In this document: piece by piece, positions 22,801-32,476 of the stretch | Layout of the letters: the number at the start of each line of letters is the position of its first letter | Position numbering within the stretch: the stretch's first letter is position 1 | Origin: Pelecanus crispus | Taxonomy: Eukaryota > Chordata > Aves > Pelecaniformes > Pelecanidae | Assembly (NCBI RefSeq): GCF_030463565.1 | Contig: NC_134661.1 | Coordinates: 7,588,542-7,652,541 of the forward strand | Direction of reading: 5' to 3' | DNA length: 64,000 bases | Made by a program: the position numbers and the translations under genes | The notes under the pieces: generated by a model | Told to the model about the DNA's origin: nothing | Databases searched by the model: none | Seen by the model: the letters and a program-made list of their open reading frames with translations, nothing else

Positions 22801-24355
22801 GACAGGCGCCGGGCTGGCAGGGGCGAGCATCGCCCCGTGCCTCGCCGGGCTGGTGACAGCTCGGGGCCAGGAGGGCAACGTCCCCCCCCTGCCCCGCAGC
22901 CCCTCGGGCCCTGCCCTGCCCGCGGTGGGGGCTGCTGGCCGGCTGCCCTTGCTGTGAGCGAGGGCGGGAAGGAGCAGAGGTGCTCCGTGCCCTCGGTGCA
23001 AGCTTGGGGCAGGGCGGATTTTGGCTTGATTGGCCCGTCCCTGCCCGGTACCAGCATCTACCCATGGCAATGCTCAGCGGCCTCGTCAGGGCGGAGGGCG
23101 TGCGCCGCTTGAACTGCTCCTGCCCTTCAAAGGAAAGCGAGAGTTATTGGAGCAGGAGCGGGACCGAGCCCCGGGGGGTTCCCCGGTGCGTGTTCGCCCC
23201 ACCGGCGCCGATGGAGACCCCGCTGCAGGCTTGCACGGAGGGGCTGGCAGCCCAGCGACCCTTCCTGGGAGACACAGAGGGGCAGAGCCGGGACGCTGCC
23301 GGCAGTGCAGCACCCTCAGGGCAGCCCGGCGCTGCCCGGGCACGCCGGCTCTGCGGGGCTGCGGCCGTGCCAGCCACCGCCCCGGGACTTACCGGCGTAG
23401 CCATAGGGGATTTCTGCCGGGCCCATGCTGTCTGCGACGCCCTCGGCGCTGCTGGAGGAGCCGTTCCCTGCAAGGACGGCCAGACCGGGTGGGCACGGCC
23501 GCCCGCGGGCAGGCGGGGAGGCGAGGGACGGTGCGCGGCACTCACCGAAGGAGCCGTAACCGTAGCTGTCGTAGGGGGCATGGCCCAGGAAGGAGTCGGG
23601 GATGCTGCGGGCGTGCCCTGCAAGACAGGAGGGTCCCCGTCAGCCGCTGGCAGCCTCCCGTGGCACCCCCGGCCCTGGCACGGGAGCGAGCTCGCAGCCA
23701 AGGACAGAGCAGACGCTGGCACCTACCCAGTAGAGATGCTGGGAGTCGCCGGGAAGCCGTGGAAGGAAAGAAACAGACTTGGTGAGCGCCCAAGCCCCAG
23801 CGCAGCCCGGCCAGCCCCAGAGGTGAAGGGGAGCCGCAGGACGCCCCCGTCCCCCTGAGACCAGGATTTGTCCCCAGGGAGCCGGGGGACAAGCAGGGCT
23901 CGGGGGGACAGTGGGGAACGCCTGCAGAACCGAGGGCTTTCCCGCAGGCTCGAGTGGGCAAAATCAGTGGGAATCCCCCGGGCAGACCCCCCCACGCCCG
24001 CTGCTGCCTGCAGCCCCTCACCCGTGTCCAGGCTGGGCGAGTCCATGGCTGCCAGGAGCCCCTTCCTCTTCTGCCGCCTGCCGAGGGAAGGGGCCGTCAG
24101 CAGTGCCATGCCGGCAGCCAGGGACACGGGGTCACCGCGCGCCCGAGGGCCCCCACCGCGCCGGGACCGCGCACCGGGGACGGGACGGGACGGGACAGCA
24201 CCCGCGGGCTTGGCACCCGGAGGGGACAGGGCGGCCGGGGCAGCGACGCCCGGGAACTCACCGGCAGCTCTCCCAGCAGGCGATGAGCAGCGTGAGGACG
24301 TAGAAGGAGAGGAAGATGCCCAGGCAGAAGAGCACGCTGCTCACGTAGGCCTCCG
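19833..24355 (-). other. SIDT2: SIDT2 membrane core and sorting-motif exons
   Basis: The first span ([20 protein letters not shown]) is in the exon at 24355. A cytosolic loop then carries two Tyr-based motifs matching the human lysosomal sorting signals: YGSF (exon 23617-23546) and YDTL (exon 22631-22510). The later exons hold about ten more hydrophobic spans. The conserved CREST-type Ser/His/Asp residues are intact: [15 protein letters not shown] across exon 21628 and [11 protein letters not shown] in exon 20093. Exon 23124-23062 encodes [20 protein letters not shown], equivalent to a segment included only in some human isoforms, so it may be alternatively spliced here. Confidence 0.88.
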
Positions 24356-26271
24356 CTGCACAGAGCCGGGACAAGCCCTCAGGGGGAGCGGCAGCCCAGG
24401 GTCCTGCCCGGGACCCCCGGCGGAGCCCCGCAGCCCCCAGCCCCGAGCGGCCCCTCCCGGGCTTACAGGTTATGGTGGGCGACACCGTCACCTCCAGCAT
24501 CTTCTGCCGGTTGTGCTGATCCACGGGTTCATCTGGGAGGAGGCAGGCGCTGGGGGCTCAGCCCTCTGCCCGTGCGGTCCTCGCCATGTCCCCAGCACGC
24601 AGCCCACGGCGGCAGGGACGCGCTGGCGGGCGGGCGCTTCCCCCGGCCCCCCCGGCGTACCTGCTGAGGCATCTTTGGAGAGGGGGTAGTAGGGCAGAGG
24701 CCCCCCGCACACCTCGTCCTCCGTCTTCACCACCACCACCACGTAGAAGCTGTTGCTGGGGAAATCCTTCTTCTGCGGCGGCCGGCCCGGAGAGAGATGG
24801 GGTCAGCGGAGCCAAGCTGGGGGGCTGCCGTGCCGCCCCACGCAGCTGGGGCTCGGTGGGGGGCTCAGGGCCACCCCGCAGCAATAACATCCGCGAGCTC
24901 CGCTAACTGGTGCTGCCCGCCCACACCAGGCAGGGACCCGGAGCGGCACGGCCCCGCGGCACGGCCCCATGCCCACCTGCACCGTGATGGCCGCCTTCTT
25001 CGTCATGGTCTGGTACATCCCGATGAAGGCCACGTTGTTGTCCAAGTCGTAGACAGGGCACTGCGGGGGCGGAGGGGCCGTCAGCCCCGCCGGGCGTCAC
25101 GGGTCACCCGGACGGGCGGCCCCACCGCCCAAACCTACCAGGATGTCCTGGATGGAGATGACGGAGCAGGGGAAGGCCATGGCCGAGGTCACTTTCACGA
25201 TCACCGAATCCACTCCCTCGGGGAACTCGTACTTGAAATACTGGGGCGGGGGGAAAGGGCCCGTCACCGCCACGGCGGCCGCGCCCTCCTCCCTGCGCTG
25301 GCCTCGGCTGCGGACCCTCTGCCGCGCCGCGCCGGCCCCCTCCTCACCTGCGGCTGGGCTGCCGTGGCATTGAAGCTGAACCGTTCGTTCGTCCTGCAGA
25401 GAGCACGGGAAAGGATGACGGCTAGCGAGCGGAGCCACAGCCCCGGCGGGCAGCGGGCCGGGGCGCGGGGCCGCCCTCACCGCAGCACGAAGTTCTCCAC
25501 GTGGGTGACCCGCAGCTGGTAGGAGGTGTTGAGGGACAGCGTGGAGACGTCCACGTAGAAGTGCTGGGTCTCCACCTCCGCCTTGGTCTGGGGCTGGCAG
25601 AGCGTGCGGCTCACCTCCTGGTACGCGTACTTCCGCTGGTACCTGCGCCGGCAGAGCGCCCGCCGAGCTGTGCTGCGCCCGCTGCCCCCCGGGACCCCCG
25701 CCCGCCCCCGAGCCTCGGCCGGGCAGCGCGGCATCGCCCGCCGCGCCCGGTACTCACAGGCCCCGGAGGATGAGCGGCACCTGGAAGGAGACCACCGCCT
25801 CCTTCTGCCTCACCACGAAGAGGACGGGCAAGTCCCTGTGGTCGGAGAGGACGTTCACCGAGACCCGCACGCCCTCCGTCTGCGGGGACAGCGGGGGAGG
25901 CGAGGCGTTGGCCACGCGGCCTCGGCCCCGGCGGCCGGACTTTGCTCGGCCGGCGTGGCGGAGCGTGCCCGCGCGCCGCGGGGGCGGCCGCCGTCCCCGC
26001 CGCGCGCCCCGAAGCCCCCGGGGGGACGGCGGGGAAGGGGCGGCCGGGGCGGGGAGCGGCTCACCCAGTTCCTGCGGACGCTGTGGTTGAAGGCGTAGAT
26101 GTTGAGCAGGTCGGCGTCCACCCAGTCGGCGTAGGTGGTGTTGAAGCGGGCCTCCTTCTCCGCCACCCGCCGCGGGCTGCGGGGCTGGGGCAGGGCGGGC
26201 GGCAGGGCCAGCAGCGCCCAGGCCAGCAGCCACCGGGCCAGCAGCCACCGGGCCACCCCGGCGCCCGGCAT
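19833..26271 (-). CDS. SIDT2: SID1 transmembrane family member 2, complete (27 coding exons)
   Basis: SIDT2 is a lysosomal multipass membrane protein of the SID-1/CREST group, tied to RNA uptake into lysosomes and lipid handling. Minus-strand coding exons: 26271-26065, 25879-25758, 25642-25481, 25393-25348, 25240-25139, 25060-24977, 24772-24661, 24532-24467, 24355-24262, 24077-24022, 23617-23546, 23467-23393, 23124-23062, 22631-22510, 22424-22351, 22255-22189, 22050-21977, 21845-21722, 21628-21511, 21434-21298, 21220-21112, 21022-20946, 20812-20766, 20506-20401, 20285-20175, 20093-19980, 19895-19833. All borders are GT/AG and all phases agree, giving 867 residues (human 832 or 853 by isoform). 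The start ATG opens a signal peptide. The end, VQRDKIYVF, matches human. Introns average near 150 bp. No break was found. Confidence 0.95.
23731..23742 (-). other. SIDT2: Possible 12-nt microexon in SIDT2
   Basis: In the intron between exons 24077-24022 and 23617-23546 the minus strand has a pyrimidine-rich tract, then cccag, a 12-base segment (CATCTCTACTGG), then GTAGGT. Splicing it in would keep frame and add four residues (Ala-Ser-Leu-Leu in place, before GHARS). Direct joining of the flanking exons already matches the known protein, so inclusion would be optional. Evidence is splice-site shape and length only. Confidence 0.3.
24355..26271 (-). other. SIDT2: SIDT2 signal peptide and luminal beta-domain exons
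   Basis: The first exon encodes a basic start then a Leu/Ala-rich run ([19 protein letters not shown]) typical of a cleaved signal peptide. Residues of about 35-300 form the luminal N-terminal region, with [45 protein letters not shown] and [20 protein letters not shown] as conserved blocks. Several N-x-S/T sites are present (NHS, NTS, NAT). This part is thought to bind RNA in the SID-1 family. Confidence 0.88.
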
Positions 26272-26403
26272 CCCGCCAGCATCCCCGGCCGCGCTGCTCG
26301 CTCCGCTCCCCGGCCAAGGTCCGCCGGGCGGGACGGGACGGGACGGGCCGGGGCGGGCCGGTCAGCCGGGGCGCGCCCGGGCACCCTGCCCCATGGCGAG
26401 CCC

Positions 26404-26635
26404 CGCCGCTGCCGCTGCCGGTGCCGCTGCCGGTGCCGGTGCCGCTGCCGCTGCGGGTCCCCGGGCCGGCGCTGACCCCGGTACCGCTGCGGGCGGGCGC
26501 TGCGGGGCGAGCCCGGGGCGGTGCCGCTGCCCGGTTCCGCCGCCGGTGCCGGATCCCGGCGCTGCTGCCGCTGCCGGTACCGGTACCGCTGCTGCTGCCC
26601 GGTGCCGCTGCCGGTGCCCGGTGCCCGGTGCCGGT
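26404..26635. repeat. GC-rich hexanucleotide tract (CCGCTG/CCGGTG) in SIDT2 5' flank
   Basis: An imperfect 6 bp periodic tract runs for about 230 bp, with dense blocks at 26404-26455 and 26560-26635 built of gccgct, gccggt and related words. It lies 130-360 bp upstream of the SIDT2 ATG, within its CpG island, and may fall in the 5' UTR or core promoter. Confidence 0.75.
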
Positions 26636-26679
26636 ACTTTCTATCTCCCCGGTCCGCAGCTGTAAACAGGGGCCGGCGG

Positions 26680-26687
26680 TGACGTCA
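26680..26687. promoter_or_regulatory. SIDT2: Palindromic CRE (TGACGTCA) upstream of SIDT2
   Basis: A perfect 8-base CREB/ATF palindrome lies about 410 bp upstream of the SIDT2 ATG, in a short segment less GC-extreme than its surroundings. It is followed by CGTCAC at 26693, a weak half-site. Confidence 0.55.
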
Positions 26688-26805
26688 CGCCCCGTCACAC
26701 GTTAAAGGGCCAGGCCGGGGAAGTGACGCGGCGGCGGCGGGCGGTGCCGGCGTCCCCTGCCCCGGGGGGACCGGACCCCTCGGCCCCCCGGGCACCCCCG
26801 TCGCC

Positions 26806-27856
26806 GTGGGGCACCCCTGCCCCATAGAGGGCCCCGTAGGGGAGCCCCTGCCCTGTATAGGACCCCATAGGGGAAGCCCCTGCTCCGTAGGGGAGCCCTG
26901 GCCCCATATGGGACCCCATAGGGGAAGCCCCATCCCATAGAGGAGCCCTTGCTCCATATGGGACCCCATAGGGGAGCCCCTGCTGCATAGGGGACCCCAC
27001 AGAGGAAGCCCCTGCTCTATAGGGGAGCATCAGCCCCATATAGGACCCCATATGGGAAGCCCCATCCCATAGAGGAGCCCTTGCTCCATATGGGACCCCA
27101 TAGGGAAGCCTCTGCTCCATATGGGAAGCCCTGTCCCCCAGGGGAGCCCCTGCCTCATATAGGGCTCATATAGGGCTCATATAGGACTCGTATAGGGCTA
27201 CTTCCTCATAGGGGAAGCCCTGTCCTACAGGGGAGCCCCGGCTCCATAGGGGAGCCCCAGCCCCATATGGGACCCCATACGGGAAGCCCCATCCCATAGA
27301 GGAGCCCTTGCTCCATATGGGACCCCACAGGGGAAGCCCCTGCTCTATAGGGGAGCCTCAGCCCCATATGGGACCCCATACAGGAAGCCCCATCCCATAG
27401 AGGAGCCCTTGCTCCATATGGGACCCCACAGAGGAAGCCCCTGCTCCATAGGGGAGCCCCAGCCCCATATGGGACCCCATAGGGGAAGCCCTGTCCTGTA
27501 GGGGAGCCCCTGCCCCATATAGGACCCTGTAGGGGAATCCCCTGCTCCATAGGGGAGCCCCTGCTCCATAGGGGAGTCCCGGCCCCATATAGGACCCCAT
27601 AGGGGAAGCCTCTGCTCCATAGGGGAGCCCCTGCTCCATATGGGACCCCACAGAGGAAGCTCCTGCTCCATAGGGTAGCCCCTGCCCTGCATAGGACCCC
27701 ATAGGGGAAGCCCCATCCCATAGAGGAGCCCTTGCTCCATATGGGACCCCATAGGGGAAGCCCCTGCTCCATAGGGGAGCCCCAGCCCCATATGGGACCC
27801 CATAGGGGAAGCCTCTGCTCCATAGGGGAGCCCCTGCTCCATATGGGACCCCACGG
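26806..27856. repeat. Minisatellite, about 51 bp higher-order unit (two ~25 bp half-units)
   Basis: About 1.05 kb is built from words such as ccccataggggaagcccctg, ctccatatgggacccc and ctccataggggagcccc. At the right end the word atatggga recurs at 27739, 27790 and 27841, a period of 51 bp. The left part is more diverged, with an interruption near 27130-27230. Since 51 is divisible by 3, each frame stays open for long stretches (Gly/Pro/Tyr/Trp-rich), but no coding role is supported. Roughly 20 units. It lies between the SIDT2 promoter and the PAFAH1B2 3' end. Confidence 0.85.
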
Positions 27857-28735
27857 GGGTCAGCCCCTCCGATGGGACAAGGACCCCTCCCGCTCGCTGA
27901 GCCCAGCCTGGGGAGGGGGCCGGGAGCGAGGGAGGCCTCCCCAGCCCCAGCCCCAGCCCCGTGCCCGCCCCTGCAGCCGGCAGCGCCGGGCGGCCTTCGC
28001 TGCGGCGGCGGCCTCGCACGCGGGGCTGTCACGCTGCGACACGTGGCAGCGACCGCCTGCCACCCGCAGCGACCCAATCCAGCCCCGACGGGCGCAGCAG
28101 GGACGCTGCCAACCCCCCCCGCTCCCAAAACCAGGCTCGGAGGCGTCAGTGCGGCCGCCCGGTCCGGACAGACGAGCCGCTGCGGTAATCGCGGGGTGCG
28201 CGACGCAGGAGCCCTAACCAGCCCCGGCTGGCGGCAGGAGGGAATCCTGGAGAGAAGGAGAAAAACTCCCTGCCAGGTGCGGTACGGCACCGCCACCGCA
28301 CAGGCGCCTCGCCCCTTCCCGCGCTCCTCGCCGGATTTCTGCGCAGGGGCTCCCGCGTCCTCCCGCTCGCAGCACCCGAGCCTGAAGTAATTCAAAGGAA
28401 GTTGAAGTTTTTCCATGTCCCTGTCCTTTGGGGAAGGGGGAGCGGCGGCCCGTGGCATTTTAGCGCGCGTCTCCCTCCAACGCCCGCCCCATCCCAGCTG
28501 CCGACGAGCTTCCCGCTTACAGTCCTCTGTCTGAGGGCTTTGTGGCCATTAGATCCCATTTTATGTGTCTCTGGTTGGGTTTTTGGGGGTTTAAATCCCC
28601 CGCTGAAACAGCTCAGCCCCACGTAACCTCCTGGAAAGCCCTTTTCTAGGCTTGAACTGACATCCAAGACCTCGGCCGCCAGCTTCCCTCTATTCTCTGC
28701 GGGACAAACGTAAAGAGACAAGAGCTCTGCTGCTA
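27857..28735. other. Intergenic region past the PAFAH1B2 3' end
   Basis: CpG-rich until about 28380, then ordinary. No exon, RNA gene or known repeat was recognised. The long minus-strand open frame that runs from here into the minisatellite is a product of the repeat. Confidence 0.5.
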
Positions 28736-28743
28736 TTGTGCAC

Positions 28744-28749
28744 TTTATT
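28744..28749 (-). terminator. PAFAH1B2: Distal polyadenylation signal AATAAA of PAFAH1B2 (minus strand)
   Basis: Plus-strand TTTATT reads AATAAA on the minus strand. It is the last canonical signal before the CpG-rich gap, with T/G-rich sequence past it on the minus strand. Use of this site gives a 3' UTR of about 3.7 kb. Confidence 0.45.
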
Positions 28750-30795
28750 TCTAACCGGTCCTCTCACCGAGGATCCCAAAGCACTTTTCAGACAGTCTGC
28801 GCGTTGTTTCCAGGTTACGGGTGGCGACGCTGACGGCACGACTCGCTCGGGGACAGACGGATGCCGTGCAGGAGCTAGAAGCAGAACGCAAACCGACTGC
28901 TGTTCCAACTCACGCGTTGCCTCCGCCGGGATGACTGTAAGCTGGGTTGCGTGGCGGCGTGCATTCCCTGGTCGTTTCGGGGCTATTAAAAAGAAATGGC
29001 TGAGTAATCAAACGCAAGGTGACATCGGGCCGAGAGCGGGAATCCCAGTTACCTTCACCTGCGGAACCTTGCTTACTGCTTCGGGCGCAGGGCCTGCGCT
29101 CTGCATGGTGCGAGGAGGGGAAAAAACAACCCAAAAAAGCCCCCCAGCAGAGCGGGGGGAGAGAGATTAAATGAGGAGCGAGGCTCCAGCTGAGCGCGAC
29201 TCCCAAGACCCCTGGGAGGGAACGCTGCTCCCCGGGCCCCCGCAAAAACCGAAACAGAGCGAGTGAGTGACACAGGGAGGGGAGGAACGACGCGGGCGCC
29301 CAGGCGCGCACGCACACACACACGCTGCGACACGGTGGGGTGAAACATTGACATTTATATCGAAATATGCGCTAACAGAGTGAGTTCTACCAGCCGATGC
29401 ATTCTTGCCAAAGCAGAATCACATTATTATTATTATTTTTTTTTTCTCTCCCAGGGAAGGTTCGGGGCGGGCAGCGCAGGGGCAGGCTGCGGCGTTTCAC
29501 ACGCGAGACTCTTTCTGTCCTTTCACATCTTTTCTTGTGGGTTTTTTTTCCCTCTGCTGCAGTAAAGATGAAACTGGCAACGCTGACACAAACGAGATAG
29601 CAGGCTCGGGCACAGAGCTGTCAAACGCAACCGGGTCGTGTAGGGACCGGTTCCTTCCCAGCCAGCCCTCAACGATGGTTCCCGCTGGCCGGGCAGGGGG
29701 ACCCCAGCCCCGAGCCCCAGGGACATGGGTCGCCCAGAGCTGGAACCGAAGCTCTTCGACACGTCTTGCGACGAGGGGCTCGGTTTTTAGCACTAGGTCA
29801 GCGAGGAGGGAGAACACCTCCTCGCCCTCCTACAAAACGTCGCGGCTGCGAGCGGGACAGTTTCTTTCTGGGCAGCGACAAGCAGAGCTAACGTCTGAGC
29901 GGAGAGGAAGCCGTGCTCGCTTTACGCAGTGCCAGCGGTGTCGGAGGTGGCTGCGGGAGCAGAGGAGGAGGGTGGTGAGCACCGAAGCAAGCGCGGAGAG
30001 TGGCAGCTTAGCGAGCCAAGCGTAAGCAGAGGCAGCAGAGCTGCCCGCGGTTGCGTTGCGGAGGGCTCAGGAGCCTGCCAAAGCTCTCAGTCTGCTCGAC
30101 ACCCACCCGAGAGGGGCTGACTCGCGGGGGTGCTGAGGCGAGGAGTTGGGGCTTTTTAATGGGGAGCAGGCGCTCCTGGTGAGCATCTCCTCAACCACAT
30201 GCAGCGACAGCGGGGAGGGGAGCAGGGGTGCATAGATTACGCTAGCAGGCTGCCTTTCCACGCAAGCCTAGAAACCCGAAAAGCTCACAGGGAGCAGAGC
30301 GTGCTTTATCCCGTCTCTCTGAGGGGTGCGGGGGGGTGGGAGAAGTCCCTTCCCAAGGAACGCTCCACTGCAGCCTATTTTTAACAGGTGATTTTCCACT
30401 CTCCCTTGCCCCAGCTTCTGCAGCGAGCATCTGATGGGAAGCGTGAGCAACGTTCCCTGAAAGCCCATCCCGTGAGGCAGCGGAGCTCCGGAGCGCAGAG
30501 GCCGAGCAAGCCTCGGGGAGCAGCGCGTCCCTAGCCTGGGTCGCGGGGGTAAGACCATAACCCCTCCTCTACCGCGGCACTCCGAAACTTCCTACTTCCC
30601 ATCCTGGCACATGGAACGCTTCATCTGTCCTTCATCTGTGTGTAGATCACATATACTGGAAACAAAACACACACTACGCATGCAATCCAGGCAGAAATCC
30701 TGCTATGATCAACTCTACAGGAAGGGGGGAAAGTAGCGGGGACGTTAAAGTATTCCTTAATGCTACGTTATAGACGGCATTAAACACCAGCACCC

Positions 30796-30801
30796 TTTAT
30801 T
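30796..30801 (-). terminator. PAFAH1B2: Internal AATAAA candidate in PAFAH1B2 3' UTR
   Basis: Minus-strand AATAAA about 1.7 kb past the stop. It could be an alternative cleavage signal. Confidence 0.35.
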
Positions 30802-31121
30802 ATAAAAAAGGGCAGACAAGACTATATATACAGTACCTACGTACTTCGTTGCAGCAGGGCACAGCAAGCAACCTGGACACCTGAACGCCCCTCATTGGGA
30901 ACACGGCATGAAGCGCCTGCTAAAAAGCTCTCCGTTCTTCCGCGGTTTACCTGCCAAGAGGAGTGTGTGCGACCGCGGATCCCGCTTGCGCCAGAGGCAG
31001 CGCAGAGACCCGCGCCGGCGGCTCTCGGCCCGCTACCGTAGCGCGGCGAGGTCGGCACGGCACCGCCAAGCTCCAACTCCGGCAGGTAAGCCGAGGAGGA
31101 ACGGACCTTGTTTAAAATTGG

Positions 31122-31127
31122 TTTATT
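31122..31127 (-). terminator. PAFAH1B2: Proximal AATAAA candidate in PAFAH1B2 3' UTR
   Basis: Minus-strand AATAAA about 1.35 kb past the stop, in an A/T-rich setting. It is the first canonical signal I noticed downstream of the stop codon. Confidence 0.4.
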
Positions 31128-32476
31128 TGCAAGTATAGTTACCTATTCGTCTAGGGCTCTGCCTTTCGGCTCCAAACCAGTTTCTTTCTGAAAAAGAGAA
31201 CCTTTCACTTTCAAACGAGAGGCCGTTTTCATGCGATCGTTAGCAGACTACAACCAGCCCTCGTAACGAAAGAAGCAAACCAAAATCCCACCGAGTTGCA
31301 GCCCCTGCAGGAGGGCTCCCTTGGCTAGAGGCGAGGAGCAGCATCTGGGGCAGGAAAAGCTACGCCTTGCCCTCACTTTTTACTGTGAGAGGCCATAGTT
31401 GCTCCAATAAAATGTTTATATGAGTAAAACAGAAGCGATAAAGAAATGTACACCTTGGAATCTGTAAAGCTCCGGACTGGTTTAGGCCCTGCAGGCGGGG
31501 GCTATTCGTAAGGGTTTCCTTTAGAAAAAAAAAAAGGATGTAACAGTTGTACTTAAAAAAAAACAAACAAGGAACAGCACTGCAGAGAGCCCCGCGGCAC
31601 AGGCACCTCGGAGGAACGAGAGGTCGGTTCTAGAGTAGCGAGGAAGCGACAGCCCTGTGCGGTGCTGACTGGACAATTAAAATCCTAAACTGCGCAACTG
31701 TTAAAAGCCAGCGACACCAGGCACAGAGAGGAGCGGAGCGCAGGCCAGCCAGCAGCACCGGAATGGGACTGCCCCTAGGGAAAGCTAGGCAGGAGGAAAG
31801 GTGCCCTGGCTAGTAGGCATGGTGAAATAAGCACAAGTGCAAGCCCCTGGGAGTGTTACACGAGTTCGGTTAACCGTTCCTTTCTTTACATTTCTGAATT
31901 CCAGTTGCACGCTGCTTCAGAAAGGAGGAGTGAGAAAGCAACACGTGCCACTTGGACCCCCCCCACCCAGGGGAAAGAGAAAAAAACCCAAACAGCCCAA
32001 CAAAACTTTAAAAGGTGGGACCGAGTTTGGAAAAATGCATCTGTTCTGGGTTTTGCAAGTGGAATGTGATTCTTGTTCACAGGCTAACACACAGAGCACG
32101 ATCCCTACAGCCAGGAACGGGGAGCCAGGAGCTGCGCGCGGGCTGTCAGAGATAGGCTACAGGGGTTCTAGGACAACCACAGAGCAACAAGACATGAGAG
32201 GGGCACAGAGTGACAGCCCTGTTCTCGGTTTAAATGAGGAATGGTTTAAAAGTAAAACTCTTCTTCAGCTAATTTCCTCCTGCAATAAAACCAACCGAGC
32301 CGGCCCGTATACGTACAAGGCCAGCTAAACATTAGCCTTCCCCCTCAAAACACTAGGTACGAACATCCGGCAACATTCTACAATGGAAAGTGCTTTAAGA
32401 AAGAAGGATTCTGTAGTGCCAGTGACAGAACTGATCTGATGGGCTGGATGATGCTGTTTCCGCTGACGTCGGCTGC

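Larger units (their letters stand above)
26272..26720 (-). promoter_or_regulatory. SIDT2: SIDT2 CpG-rich promoter region
   Basis: CpG-dense sequence upstream of the SIDT2 ATG contains the hexamer tract and, at its outer edge, a palindromic CRE. No TATA box is evident. The exact start site cannot be set from sequence. Confidence 0.5.
28735..32476 (-). other. PAFAH1B2: Probable PAFAH1B2 3' UTR
   Basis: The region between the stop and the distal signal has no recognisable coding sequence. It is less GC-rich than its neighbours and contains three spaced AATAAA signals. A short ATT run lies at 29423-29437 and a short CA run near 29312-29322. A long 3' UTR with alternative ends is known for mammalian PAFAH1B2. 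The extent here is inferred. Confidence 0.5.

Noticed and set aside
27358-28458. Minus-strand open frame of 366 codons with a Gly/Tyr/Pro/Trp repeat pattern
   Set aside because: The pattern is the 51 bp minisatellite read in one frame; all frames are open since the period is a multiple of 3. No promoter or splice support.
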